This document shows, piece after piece, positions 47,271 to 56,256 of a stretch of 64,000 nucleotides of DNA. Made by a program: the position numbers and the translations under genes. How positions within the stretch are numbered: the stretch's first letter is position 1; each line of letters begins with the position of its first letter. Source of the DNA: Candidatus Krumholzibacteriia bacterium. Its GTDB lineage: Bacteria > Krumholzibacteriota > Krumholzibacteriia > G020349025. The notes under the pieces are model-generated. The model was given only the letters and a program-made list of their open reading frames with translations. It made no database searches and had not been told where the DNA came from. Location: contig DASRJW010000036.1 in assembly GCA_035649275.1 (NCBI GenBank), positions 31,030 through 95,029 of the forward strand. Direction: 5' to 3'.

Positions 47271-47840
47271 TCAGTCTCCCGCCGAGTTGTGGCGGGTGTT
47301 CTCGTCGAGCTGCACGATGAGGCCCATGAGCACGATCTGCCGCTTGTCGGCCGTGATCGACTCGATTCGTGCTTTCAGCTCGTGCTCGTTTTTCGGCTGG
47401 AGATCGGGCTTCCGGCGCTTCGACTTCTCCACCTTCAACTCGTCGGCCAGCATGGAGCCGTCTTTCTGGGGCTTGCCCTCGACCTCCACGACGTCGCCGA
47501 CGACGAGGAAGGCGAAGGGGACACCGCCTGCATTGCCGGGACCCCGGAGCGCCGTCTTCGCCGTGACCACGACCCGGTTGCCGAGGGCGGTGGTGATGAG
47601 CATGTGCAAGGAATCGACCGCCGCGACGTGGGTCTCGATCTCCCATTCATCGCGCTCGCCATCCAGCACCCGGAGTCGCGAGGCCAGGAGCTGGCCCTTG
47701 GGATCGAGGGCGCCTTTGACTTCCACCCACATCCCCTCGCGCAGGCGGGGGAACCAGACGTCGATGGGCGCCTCCACTTGCGCCAGCGCCGTGGGTCCGA
47801 GCAACAGGGCAGCGACGAGCAGCAGGCTCAGGAGCTTCAC
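47271..47840 (-). CDS. Exported DUF5666-like protein
   Basis: Protein of 189 residues from GTG at 47840, which has GGAGGCGGAG directly upstream and gives a clean signal peptide (LLSLLLVAALLLGPTALAQ). Two OB-like segments are seen, GMWVEVKGALDPKGQLLASR and VVEVEGKPQKDGSMLADELK, the typical DUF5666 pattern of paired small beta domains. A charged tail follows. It lies 131 bp after the response regulator and may belong to its regulon. Role unknown; probably a periplasmic metal- or ligand-binding protein. Confidence 0.75.
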   Translation of the reverse strand: MKLLSLLLVAALLLGPTALAQVEAPIDVWFPRLREGMWVEVKGALDPKGQLLASRLRVLDGERDEWEIETHVAAVDSLHMLITTALGNRVVVTAKTALRGPGNAGGVPFAFLVVGDVVEVEGKPQKDGSMLADELKVEKSKRRKPDLQPKNEHELKARIESITADKRQIVLMGLIVQLDENTRHNSAGD

Positions 47841-47971
47841 ACTCCGCCTCCGATGGGATGCCGGGTCCAGGATCTGGGGAACGCCGGCCCTCTCCAGCCT
47901 AGGGGATCGGGAACCGACCGGTGTCACCGTCGTGTCGCTCCCATGTCGCAGAAAGGTAACAAGCCGTCGCA

Positions 47972-48673
47972 TCAAGACCCACCCCCTCCCTCGGGTTCGA
48001 AGAGGTAGCCGGCGCCGCGGGCGGTCCGGATGTACTGCGGTGCCTCCGGATCGGCTTCGATCTTCTTGCGCAGGCGGGCGATGTGATTGTCCACGGTGCG
48101 GGTGGTCGGAAACACCTCGTATCCCCAGATGTCGTTGAGGAGCTGCTCCCGCGTCAGGAGCGTGCCGGCGTGGGCGATGAAGTAGGCCAGGAGGCGGAAC
48201 TCCCGCGCCGAAAGCTCCACACCCTGGTCCCCCTTGCGCACGGCTTGACGTTTGAAGTCCACCGTCACCTCGCCGAAGCGGAAGAGCTCGGGCTCCTTGC
48301 GATTCCCCTGCGTGCGGCGCAGCACCGAACGGACCCGCGCCACCAGCTCCCGCAAGCTGAACGGCTTGGTGATGTAGTCGTCGGCGCCGAGCTCGAGACC
48401 GAGGACGCGATCGTTCTCCTCCCCCCGTGCGGTGAGGAGGATGATCGGCAGGTTGCGGTTCTCGTCGCGCAGCCTCTTGGTGATCTCCAGCCCGCTCATC
48501 CCGGGTAGCATGATGTCCAGGATCACCAGGGAGGGCTTGCCGGCCCGGGCGCGCTCCAGCCCGAGGCGGCCGTTCGGGGCGCACTCGACCTCGAAGCCCT
48601 CGCTGGTGAACGCGGCTTCGAGACCTCCGGCGATGCTGCGATCGTCTTCGACCACCAGAATCTTCTCAGCCAT
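47972..48673 (-). CDS. OmpR-family response regulator
   Basis: Regulator of 233 residues. Receiver domain with acidic pair (Glu9-Asp10-Asp11 in VVEDD), phospho-acceptor Asp53 in LVILDIMLPGMSG, switch Thr in LLTARGE and Lys in DYITKPFSLRELVARV. C-terminal winged helix (ELSAREFRLLAYFIAHAGTL, RTVDNHIARLRKKIEADPEA). It overlaps the sensor kinase gene by 8 bp and is its cognate partner. All phosphorylation residues are intact. Confidence 0.95.
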   Translation of the reverse strand: MAEKILVVEDDRSIAGGLEAAFTSEGFEVECAPNGRLGLERARAGKPSLVILDIMLPGMSGLEITKRLRDENRNLPIILLTARGEENDRVLGLELGADDYITKPFSLRELVARVRSVLRRTQGNRKEPELFRFGEVTVDFKRQAVRKGDQGVELSAREFRLLAYFIAHAGTLLTREQLLNDIWGYEVFPTTRTVDNHIARLRKKIEADPEAPQYIRTARGAGYLFEPEGGGGS

Positions 48674-50897
48674 GACGGAGCTCCCCGAAACGCCAGCGCG
48701 CGGCGCTGCGCTGCGCTCGCGCCTCCCCCGGCGGCTGCACCGGGAACCAGAGAGTGAAGGTCGCTCCTTGGCCGCGTCGGCTGTCGACGGTCACCCGTCC
48801 CCGATGCGCCTCCGCGACGCGACGCACCACGGCGAGACCGAGACCGAGCCCGGCGTGGTGGCTGCTGCCCCCTGCTTCCCCCCGATAGAAGTCTTCGAAG
48901 ATGCGCTTCTGCTCCAGCGGATCCACGCCGATCCCATGATCCTGCACTTGCACGGCGACTTCCGCGCCGCGACGGAAAGCCCGCACCGCCAAGCGGCGCT
49001 CGTCCTCGGAGTATTGCACGGCATTGGCCAGCAGGTTGAGCAGCGCCTGGCGCACCGCGTCGGCATCCAGGCGCAGCTCCGGCAGGTCGGGTTCCACCTC
49101 GATCGTGTACTGGAACCCGCCGTTCTCGGCCTGGGCCCGAAATCCCTCGGCGACCCCCTGCACCAGGGCCCCGATTTCCTCGAACTCCAGAGGCGCCGCC
49201 GCGATGCCGCGCTCGCGGCGGGCGAAGTCCAGCACCTGGTCGATGAGACGTTGCAGGCGATCGCACTCCCGGCGGATCGTCTTCAAGTGCTGCAGGCGCT
49301 GCACCGGGCTCAAGCTGTCGCCCCCTTCCTCGAGCAGTTCTCCATACATGCGGATGGAGGTGAGCGGCGTGCGCAGCTCGTGGGACACCCGGGACACCAG
49401 ACCCGTCTTGAGCCGCGCCAGCTGTGCTTGCCGGCGCCAGCCGACGACGAGCAGCGTCGTTCCCGCAGCGATGGTCACGAGGAGGAGGAAGACGAAATAG
49501 AGGAAGACCTTGGTGCGGAAGTCCACCGGCCTACCGCCGCTCGCCAGGGCCGGCGACCACACCGCCACGCTCCAGAAATCGAGGGGGAAGTCGAGGTTGC
49601 GGCTGACGAGAGGAGGGCCGGCGATGCCGTGGCCGCCCTCGAGACGGCGGCCCTCCCCGTCCACCATGGCGAGCCTGGCGTCCCCGGGCCGTTGCTGGCG
49701 CTCCAGGATCGCCGGCAGCAGAGTGCGGTTCATTTCCTCCAGGTCGATCTCGAAGCCCACGAGCCCGGCCACCGTGGTGCCGCTGGCGTCGGGGAGATAG
49801 AGATAGGCCAGCAGGAAGGGACGGCCCTCCGCGGTATCGGAGACGTAGCGCACCTCGGTGGAGTACGCGAGCCCATCGAGGGAAGCGCGGATGAGCTTGC
49901 GCGACAGCTTGTGCGCGAAGTACTGCGACCCCACCTGCTTCTTCGGTCGGCCGCGGACGGCGTCGTAGCGTGCCTGCAAGGCGCGCCATTCGGGCGGCGA
50001 TGGACGTGGCAGCAAACGCCCTAGGCGCTCCTCGATGCGCTCGACGAAGATGTCGTACTGCAAGCGCCCGATCGCATCGGAGCTCTGCACCAGGTCCTCA
50101 TAGAGCGTCACCAGCGCCTCCGCCGCGGCCAAAGCAGCGCCTCTCTCTTGCTGCGCCCGCGCGATCTGCTGCAAGGCCTGCAGCCGCAGCGGTTGATTGT
50201 CCAGGTCATAGGCGTCGGCGTTCTCCCGCAGGATGACCTCGAACACCTGGATCGCTGCATCCCAATGGCGAGCGCGGATGTGGGCCCGGCCGATGCCGGC
50301 GCGGGCGATGGCCTGCAGGCCGGGTGTCTGCGCCACGGCAAGCAACGCTTCATAGGCTCGCTGCGCCGCCGCCGCGTCGTCGCCGTCGAACTCCGCGGCC
50401 TCGGCTGCCGCCAGCAACTCCTGGAAGCGTTCGGCATCCTCCGCATCGAGGGACTGCAACTCGAGCGGCGTCGCCGCGCTCTCCGTGGGGGTGTCCGGTG
50501 GGTACAGCTGGCGGCCCGACACGTGCAACAGGTGACCGGCGCGCACGAAAGCCAGACCTTTCACTCCCGAGACGGTGGTGATCATCTCGTCGGCTCGGGA
50601 CTCCCAGCCGACGTTCCGAGGCACGAGCCCCTTCCAAGCATTCTCCAGCGTTGCCAGCTCACCATGGATGGCGCGGGCAGCGATCTCGGCGTCGCCGGCT
50701 CGGTCCGCCAGGAGCCGCGCCGCCGAGGCGCGGCGCTCGTTCTCGACGGCGCGCAGGCTGAAATAGCCCAGCAAACAGCTCGGGACGAGCACGAGCAGAA
50801 AGAAGACCAGCCCGAGCTGTAGGTGTGGATTGCGCAGCCGATGTCTCGTCAAGGGGCCCTCGAGTGGGAAGCGCCTGGTGCCGAGCTTGGACGCCAC
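48666..50897 (-). CDS. Sensor histidine kinase with large periplasmic TPR-like domain
   Basis: Kinase of 743 residues. Membrane segments at about 27-48 and 470-492 bound a 420-residue outer domain whose first half has TPR-like helices (AQRAYEALLAVAQTPGLQAI, GRAHIRARHWDAAIQVFEVI) and whose second half is a Cache/PAS-like beta region (FLLAYLYLPDASGTTVAGLV). The cytoplasmic part has the H-box SRVSHELRTPLTSIRMYGEL, N-box LLANAVQYSE, G1 DHGIGVDP and G2 GLGLGLAVV. Partner of the OmpR-type regulator. The preceding gene encodes a PepSY-like protein 68 bp upstream that may be its ligand or modulator. Confidence 0.92.
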   Translation of the reverse strand: MASKLGTRRFPLEGPLTRHRLRNPHLQLGLVFFLLVLVPSCLLGYFSLRAVENERRASAARLLADRAGDAEIAARAIHGELATLENAWKGLVPRNVGWESRADEMITTVSGVKGLAFVRAGHLLHVSGRQLYPPDTPTESAATPLELQSLDAEDAERFQELLAAAEAAEFDGDDAAAAQRAYEALLAVAQTPGLQAIARAGIGRAHIRARHWDAAIQVFEVILRENADAYDLDNQPLRLQALQQIARAQQERGAALAAAEALVTLYEDLVQSSDAIGRLQYDIFVERIEERLGRLLPRPSPPEWRALQARYDAVRGRPKKQVGSQYFAHKLSRKLIRASLDGLAYSTEVRYVSDTAEGRPFLLAYLYLPDASGTTVAGLVGFEIDLEEMNRTLLPAILERQQRPGDARLAMVDGEGRRLEGGHGIAGPPLVSRNLDFPLDFWSVAVWSPALASGGRPVDFRTKVFLYFVFLLLVTIAAGTTLLVVGWRRQAQLARLKTGLVSRVSHELRTPLTSIRMYGELLEEGGDSLSPVQRLQHLKTIRRECDRLQRLIDQVLDFARRERGIAAAPLEFEEIGALVQGVAEGFRAQAENGGFQYTIEVEPDLPELRLDADAVRQALLNLLANAVQYSEDERRLAVRAFRRGAEVAVQVQDHGIGVDPLEQKRIFEDFYRGEAGGSSHHAGLGLGLAVVRRVAEAHRGRVTVDSRRGQGATFTLWFPVQPPGEARAQRSAARWRFGELRHG

Positions 50898-50965
50898 CGC
50901 TTACCGAGTCGAGAGTGTAAGCCCGGCCTCTCCCACCCCGCCAGCCACCAGGTCACGGAAAGGGA

Positions 50966-51499
50966 CTAATCATCTTCCTCTTCCAGAGGCTTCTTCTCTT
51001 CCTTGAGAATCTTGCCATCGAGGCCGAGCTCGACCGACCACAACTGTTTCTCGGGAGTCATGAGGAGGACCTCGTAGGCACGCAGCTTCTCTTCCTTCTT
51101 CCCCGCTACCTCCGTGCTCTCCACCACATCGATGATCTCCTCGACGATCTTGTACTTCGCCTTCGCGTACTTGCCCTCGAGGCTCGTGAGCACCGGCTCG
51201 GGCAGGTTCTTGCGCGTGATCTGCTTCTCGATCAGGAGGATCGCGCCTTCGGTAGTGACGGTTACATCGATGTTGGGGTAGCTCTTGTTTTCCAGGCTGA
51301 TCTCGTAGACCTCTTGTCCTTCGGGCGTCTTCTCCTTGCCCGCCCCTGTCACCTTGGCATCGGCGAACCAAGCTTTGACGGCGTCCATGACCGGCGCCGG
51401 TACCTTGTCCAACGCCACTTCGCCGGCCGTGGCACCGCCGGCCAGGGTGCCGAGCAGCAAGCCCATGATGGCTCCGTGCCGCGAGATCATCATTCGCAT
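50966..51499 (-). CDS. PepSY-like exported protein
   Basis: Protein of 177 residues with signal peptide (AIMGLLLGTLAGGATAGEV). Two copies of a PepSY-like segment are seen: VPAPVMDAVKAWFADAKVTG, with YEISLENKSYPNIDVTVTTE, and LPEPVLTSLEGKYAKAKYKI, with YEVLLMTPEKQLWSVELGLD. It ends with an acidic tail. ATG at 51499 has GAGGAGGAG upstream. PepSY-type proteins are often regulators or inhibitors in the periplasm; it precedes the sensor kinase and may modulate it. Confidence in the fold is moderate. Confidence 0.78.
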   Translation of the reverse strand: MRMMISRHGAIMGLLLGTLAGGATAGEVALDKVPAPVMDAVKAWFADAKVTGAGKEKTPEGQEVYEISLENKSYPNIDVTVTTEGAILLIEKQITRKNLPEPVLTSLEGKYAKAKYKIVEEIIDVVESTEVAGKKEEKLRAYEVLLMTPEKQLWSVELGLDGKILKEEKKPLEEEDD

Positions 51500-51540
51500 C
51501 GACTCTCCTCCTCGGGTCTTTCGTGTGTTCGTGAGGACTT

Positions 51541-53235
51541 CTATTTCAAGAGAACGACTTTGCCGGGCCCGTCCACGGCTTGGCCGTTCACCGACATCCG
51601 GTAGAAGTAGGCCCCCGACGCCAGCGAACGTCCTCTGTCGTCCAACCCATCCCACCCGGCCTCGTGCGCTCCGGGTTCGAACATCTTGCGCACGAGCTGG
51701 CGCACGAGGCGTCCATGGGCATCCAGGATGTCGATCTGCACCAGGCCCGTCGCAGCGATCTGGAAGTGGATCGTGGTTCGGGGGTTGAACGGATTCGGCC
51801 GCGCCCGCCCCAGGATGTTCCGCGGCGCGCCGGGGAGCTCTGCGGGTGCATCGGTCAGGGTGAAGCCGACCAACGAGGTCACGTACACCGCGCCGCGAGC
51901 GCCGCCCCCGTCGTCGTCGCCGGCGGCACCGATGACCAGGGTTTGTGCCGAGGCCCCCACACCGTCCAGGTCTCCGATGCAGGCCAGGGTCCCGCCGAAG
52001 TCGTCCCCGTCATCCATGGGAGCGGTGAAGTTGCCCTCCGTGTCACTGATCTTCTGATAGGACCAAACCGTCCCGCTTCGGGTCAGGAAGAGCATGTACA
52101 CGGCGCCGCGATCGATCCCGCCGTCGTCATCGCCGATGGCACCGACCGCGAGGGCAGCGGCGCTCGGGCCGAAGACCGGACCGACGGCATCGAAGTCGCA
52201 CAGATCGGACAGAGCTCCGCCGAACTCGTCGAGATCGTCGAGGACGGCGGTGAAGCCGCCTTCGAGGTTGCTGATCTTCTGGTGCGAGAGGACACTGCCG
52301 TTGCTGGCCAGGAAGAGAATGTAGACGGCGCCGCGATCGCCGCCGCCGTCGTCATCGCCCACGACGCCAATGGCGAGCGCGAGGGCGCTCGGCCCTCCCA
52401 GGTCGAGGTCGCCCAGGCTGGTCACCGCGCTGCCGAACTGGTCCAGGTCGTCGATCACGCCGGTGAAGCCGCCTTCGAGGTCGCTGATCTTCTGGTGCGA
52501 GAGGACGGTGCCGTTGCTGGCCAGGAAGAGAATGTAGACGGCGCCGCGATCGGCACCGCCGTCGTCGTCGCCCACGGCTCCGACGGCGAGAGCGGCGACA
52601 CTGGGTCCTGCCCCGTCGAGATCTCCCAATCCGGCGACGGTACCGCCGAACTCGTCGCCATTGTCGATGATGGGGGTGAAGTTGCCGGCGGTATCGCTGA
52701 TCTTCTGGAAGGAGAGGACGGTGCCGTTGCTGGCCAGGAAGAGAATGTACACCGCGCCACGGTTGGTGCCGCCGTCGTCGTCGCCCACGGTACCCACGGC
52801 CAGGGCCGCCACACTGGGTCCCGCTCCGTCGAGGTCGCCCAGATAGGCGAGGGAGCTGCCGAACTCGTCGACGTTGTCGATGAGGGCGGTGAAGTTCCCG
52901 GCGAGATCGCTGATCTTCTGATTGGAGAGGACGGTGCCGTTGCTGGCCAAGAAGAGGATGTACACCGCGCCGCGCCCGCTCCCCCCGTCATCGTCCCCGA
53001 TGACACCGACCGCGACGGCGCCGGCGCTGGGGCCCGCACCGTCGAGGTCCCCGAGACCCACGACGGCGCCCCCGAACTCGTCCAGATTGTCGATGGTGGC
53101 GACGAGATTGCCCTCCGTGCTGCTGACCTTCTGGTAAGTGAGAACGGTGCTCGGTTGCGACCTGGCCTTGTCGCAAAGCGCGAGACTGCCAAGAGTGATG
53201 AGGATCACGGAGACACCAGAGGCAGCGAAGCGCAT
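51541..53235 (-). CDS. Secreted FG-GAP repeat protein with FlgD-like Ig domain
   Basis: Protein of 564 residues with signal peptide (VSVILITLGSLALC). Six repeats of about 71 residues follow, each with RGAVYILFLASNGTVLS, then QKIS..GNFT, DEFG, LGDLDGAGPS and GDDDGG, the calcium-binding-type FG-GAP layout that builds an integrin-like beta-propeller. The C-terminal 85 residues are a FlgD-type Ig domain that starts with GRARPNPFNPRTTI, typical of secreted proteins in FCB-type and related lineages. ATG at 53235 with GGGAG 6 nt upstream was preferred to GTG at 53250. Cell-surface location expected; ligand unknown. Confidence 0.88.
   Translation of the reverse strand: MRFAASGVSVILITLGSLALCDKARSQPSTVLTYQKVSSTEGNLVATIDNLDEFGGAVVGLGDLDGAGPSAGAVAVGVIGDDDGGSGRGAVYILFLASNGTVLSNQKISDLAGNFTALIDNVDEFGSSLAYLGDLDGAGPSVAALAVGTVGDDDGGTNRGAVYILFLASNGTVLSFQKISDTAGNFTPIIDNGDEFGGTVAGLGDLDGAGPSVAALAVGAVGDDDGGADRGAVYILFLASNGTVLSHQKISDLEGGFTGVIDDLDQFGSAVTSLGDLDLGGPSALALAIGVVGDDDGGGDRGAVYILFLASNGSVLSHQKISNLEGGFTAVLDDLDEFGGALSDLCDFDAVGPVFGPSAAALAVGAIGDDDGGIDRGAVYMLFLTRSGTVWSYQKISDTEGNFTAPMDDGDDFGGTLACIGDLDGVGASAQTLVIGAAGDDDGGGARGAVYVTSLVGFTLTDAPAELPGAPRNILGRARPNPFNPRTTIHFQIAATGLVQIDILDAHGRLVRQLVRKMFEPGAHEAGWDGLDDRGRSLASGAYFYRMSVNGQAVDGPGKVVLLK
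51880..53136 (-). repeat. Six tandem 213-bp repeats in FG-GAP gene
   Basis: Coding repeats of about 213 bp (71 residues), counted by the six GDDDGG motifs. Copies 2-5 are very alike at the DNA level, so recent duplication or gene conversion is likely; the fifth holds a short insertion. Confidence 0.8.
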
Positions 53236-53491
53236 CGCCAACTCCCGCACATGCTGTTAGGTGGCAGACAATCCCCGGGGTGGCGTCATGATAGCACCCA
53301 CCGCGGGATCGAGTCAAACTCGCCGAGATTTCTCCGCGCTCGCGGCGATCCACATCGCGACGAACGAGCGCACACGAGGCGCACGACGAAGCAATCCGGG
53401 CGAATTCACCCAGGTCGCGGCGACGTGGTGCCCAGCGCGCCCGAAGAATCCTCAAACCCGTGGAGGCGCGCACGTCCACGGGGACGACACA

Positions 53492-54349
53492 CTAGAAGCT
53501 GATGAGCACGCCGACCTCTGGCGCCCAATCCGTCGCCTTGGAAGTCAGCCCGAAGGCGCTGTTCATCTTCAGGAATGCCCGGCGCGAGAAGTGCCATTGC
53601 GCTTCGGGGATGAACTCGACCTCGTCCTGGGTTCCCTCGACGCCGACGTAGACCCGCCAATGAGAGTTCAGACGGCGCAGGTACTCGAGGGCCATCTCTC
53701 CCAGTTCCACCACGTCCTCGGCTTTGTCGTATTCGATGGCAGCCCGCACGGTCATCGTGCCGAAACCGAAACCGCGGGTGACGCCTGCTCCCAGCTTGAA
53801 CTCCCAGTCGGTGGTTCCGATGAGCGAACCCTCGTCTTGCGTCGGGATCACGGTCTCGAAGTAGCTGAAGACCTCCGGATGGCTCTGGGTTTCCTTGGTC
53901 CAGCGGTAGCGGATCTGTCCCTCCACATCCCCCAGGCCGGATTCCTCGAGCTCCGCCGGCAGGGCCGTAGGATCGGCGCTGCTCTTTTCCAGCTTGGCCT
54001 TGATGATCGCCGCCTCCAGCTCGAAGGCGAGGCGGTCGGTGAGACCGTAGCCGATGAAGATGAGCCCTTCGTAGGCGCGATATTTGCCGCGAAAGTCCTC
54101 GTCGAGGCCGAAGCCTAGGTCGCTCGGGGCATACTCGGCATTGTCATCATGGTAGTACTCGAAGAACGGATAGACGAACCACTGGCCGTCGTTGACATAG
54201 GTGCCGAACTGGGACAGCGGGATGCCTTCGCCGCGATCACGCAGATACTTCGGCAGATTCTCCGTTTCGAGATGACCCGGAAAGTTTCCGGCCCTGCTCG
54301 TCCCGGCCCAGAGCCCAAGAGCGAAAAGGCCAAGCACCAGAGACTTCAT
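53492..54349 (-). CDS. Outer membrane barrel-like protein
   Basis: Exported protein of 285 residues with signal peptide (SLVLGLFALGLWAGTSRA). Alternating strands with aromatic girdles (FVYPFFEYYHDDNAEY, FIGYGLTDRLAFELEAAI, GQIRYRWTKE, WRVYVGVEGTQDEVEFI) and a C-terminal Phe after GVLISF suggest a small beta-barrel, related to transporter-type families that take up or sense small molecules. ATG at 54349 has GGAGG 7 nt upstream. It follows two co-directional exported protein genes (54457-56102), perhaps as one unit. Specific substrate cannot be read. Confidence 0.75.
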   Translation of the reverse strand: MKSLVLGLFALGLWAGTSRAGNFPGHLETENLPKYLRDRGEGIPLSQFGTYVNDGQWFVYPFFEYYHDDNAEYAPSDLGFGLDEDFRGKYRAYEGLIFIGYGLTDRLAFELEAAIIKAKLEKSSADPTALPAELEESGLGDVEGQIRYRWTKETQSHPEVFSYFETVIPTQDEGSLIGTTDWEFKLGAGVTRGFGFGTMTVRAAIEYDKAEDVVELGEMALEYLRRLNSHWRVYVGVEGTQDEVEFIPEAQWHFSRRAFLKMNSAFGLTSKATDWAPEVGVLISF

Positions 54350-54456
54350 TCCCACGCCTCCTGCATCCGGGGCCAACCGCCGCGGACGCTCCGGGGTCCT
54401 GTCGCCACTCGCGGCCCAGGAGAAGCGGGCCTTTTCCCTCGTGGCGACTCTTGCAC

Positions 54457-55215
54457 TCAGCGCGCCTCGAGCTCGACCAGTTGGAGGGACTTGCCCTCTC
54501 CGAAGATCTCTTGGACGAGGCCGACTCCGCGGCAATAGCACTTGCGCTGGGAGGTCTTGCCGATGGGGTCGAAGTCCTCGGTCTCGATGCAGTCCTTGTA
54601 GGTTCCGGCGGGGACGGTGACCGTGGTTCCCGCAGCGACTACCTTGGAGCGATCCTCGGCCACGCCCGGAGCGCGCTCGGTTTCGAAGACATCCCCGACC
54701 TTCGGGGCCGCGGGCATGAACATGCCGGCGCGGGCGCCGTCCTCGCCGGCCCGCCATTGGCCGCCGTGGCTGACGATCTCGCCGTCGTCGTAATCGTCGA
54801 CCTTTTCCCCGATGTAGTACACCGCGCCCGAGCGGTGCTGGGCGTAGTAGTCCTCCGTCTTTTCCACCAGCTCGCCGTCTTCGAAGTCGGAGACCTCGAC
54901 GACCGTGACCTCTACTCCGGCCACGGTCGCGTGCACGTCGCGGACGGTGACCTCCACCCGGATCTCGACCGCCTCCCCCGTCTCGGGGTCGAGCTCCTCG
55001 CCCTCGAACACCGCTCGCTTCATCGACGCGAAGGCCACATAGGGGTTGGCGATGACCGGCGAGAGCTCGGACACTTCGACGCCCAGATCGGCCTGGGCCT
55101 TACCTTCGGGGCCGGGTTTGTCGGCGTCGACGGTGGCGGCCAGCAGTGCCGGCGCGGTGCAGCCGAGCACCAGGGCCCGCAGCAGGACGAAGGGTGACAT
55201 CCCTGTCCTTTTCAT
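54457..55215 (-). CDS. Exported hypothetical protein, paralogue of next gene
   Basis: Protein of 252 residues with signal peptide (LLRALVLGCTAPALLAA). The pattern VPAGTYKDCIETEDFDPIGK, then YCRGVGLVQEIF occurs in many small exported proteins of unknown function; the protein at 55212-56102 shares it (HQRKYYAPGVGVVLVG). The ATG overlaps that gene's stop (ATGA), so they are translated together. Acidic, soluble, no membrane anchor beyond the signal. Probably derived from the neighbour by duplication. Confidence 0.72.
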   Translation of the reverse strand: MKRTGMSPFVLLRALVLGCTAPALLAATVDADKPGPEGKAQADLGVEVSELSPVIANPYVAFASMKRAVFEGEELDPETGEAVEIRVEVTVRDVHATVAGVEVTVVEVSDFEDGELVEKTEDYYAQHRSGAVYYIGEKVDDYDDGEIVSHGGQWRAGEDGARAGMFMPAAPKVGDVFETERAPGVAEDRSKVVAAGTTVTVPAGTYKDCIETEDFDPIGKTSQRKCYCRGVGLVQEIFGEGKSLQLVELEAR

Positions 55216-56102
55216 TGCATCCGTTTCGTGCGCCGATAGGCGTCGCTCACCTCGTAAGCGCGCGCTTCCAGCTTGAGAGCCGCCGCGCGGGCATCCGCCA
55301 TCTCCTGCTCGTTGAGCTCCAGGATGTTGATCAGCTCCAGCTTCTCACCCTCGGGATCGTCCACGGCACCGACGAGAACGACACCGACGCCGGGCGCGTA
55401 GTATTTGCGCTGATGACCGCTCCCCACCTCGTACGGGCTCCGTTCATCGATCACCAGCACGTTCTCGTAGCAGTTGAAGGGAACACAGGCCGTCTGGCCC
55501 TCCTGGTAGACGAAGGCGCAATCGAGGAAGTTGACGTCCGGTGCCCAGCCTTGGAGGAACTTCGTCCCCACCGGTGCATTCTCGGTCACCAGGATTCCCG
55601 CTTCGGAACCTTTGCGACCGGAGATCCAGGCGCTGGGAGCGCCGAGGAACTCCCCTTCGAAGTACTCTTCCGGGTACTCCCCCATGGTCCAGATATTGCC
55701 GTCGTCATCCTGGGCGAAGAAAGCGAGCTCCGCCTCCACGAGCACGCCATTGTTGTAGTCCCGGTCCCACATGACCACGGAGCGCACACCGTCGATCTCC
55801 TTGGTCAAGTCGGTCACGGTGAAGACCACCCGATGCGCGAGCGTTCCGCCGCCTCGGTTGGCCGTGCCATCGAGGATGAACTGCTTCCCTGGCGCGAGCG
55901 GGAAGAAACGGTTGTCGATCACAGTCGGGTTGGAGAAATCCCTTGGACTGAAGATCGTAGCGTCCCCGCACTCGCCGAAGCCCGGGTTCTGGGGACCGGT
56001 GGGGGTGCTGGGTTCGTCGCTACAACCAACCCAGACGAGAATCGGGAGGGCGGCCAGCGCCCAGACCAAGAACCACGATCGCCGGTGGCGAGAGTACCGC
56101 AT
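55212..56102 (-). CDS. Lipoprotein of unknown function (paralogue)
   Basis: Protein of 296 residues. ATG at 56102 has GGAGG 5 nt upstream and gives a lipoprotein signal ending LPILVWVGC. The mature part has DNRFFPLAPGKQFILDGTAN, RSVVMWDRDYNNGVLVEAE and an end motif RKYYAPGVGVVLVGAVDDPE like that of its neighbour. It is first of the two paralogues in transcription order. No recognised enzyme motif. It would sit in a membrane facing the periplasm or the outside. Confidence 0.75.
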   Translation of the reverse strand: MRYSRHRRSWFLVWALAALPILVWVGCSDEPSTPTGPQNPGFGECGDATIFSPRDFSNPTVIDNRFFPLAPGKQFILDGTANRGGGTLAHRVVFTVTDLTKEIDGVRSVVMWDRDYNNGVLVEAELAFFAQDDDGNIWTMGEYPEEYFEGEFLGAPSAWISGRKGSEAGILVTENAPVGTKFLQGWAPDVNFLDCAFVYQEGQTACVPFNCYENVLVIDERSPYEVGSGHQRKYYAPGVGVVLVGAVDDPEGEKLELINILELNEQEMADARAAALKLEARAYEVSDAYRRTKRMQ

Positions 56103-56256
56103 ACGTTCCTCCATGAGGGGCTATTTCGATGAGACCACGAAAAAAGGCGAGGCGTCAATTCGACTGCCCCGCGGACCATGATGTCGCCAATTTCGGACGC
56201 GAAAACGCATGTCTCGACCGCTGGCGCGCCGAAACACGAGGAGCGTCTGCGCTGTT

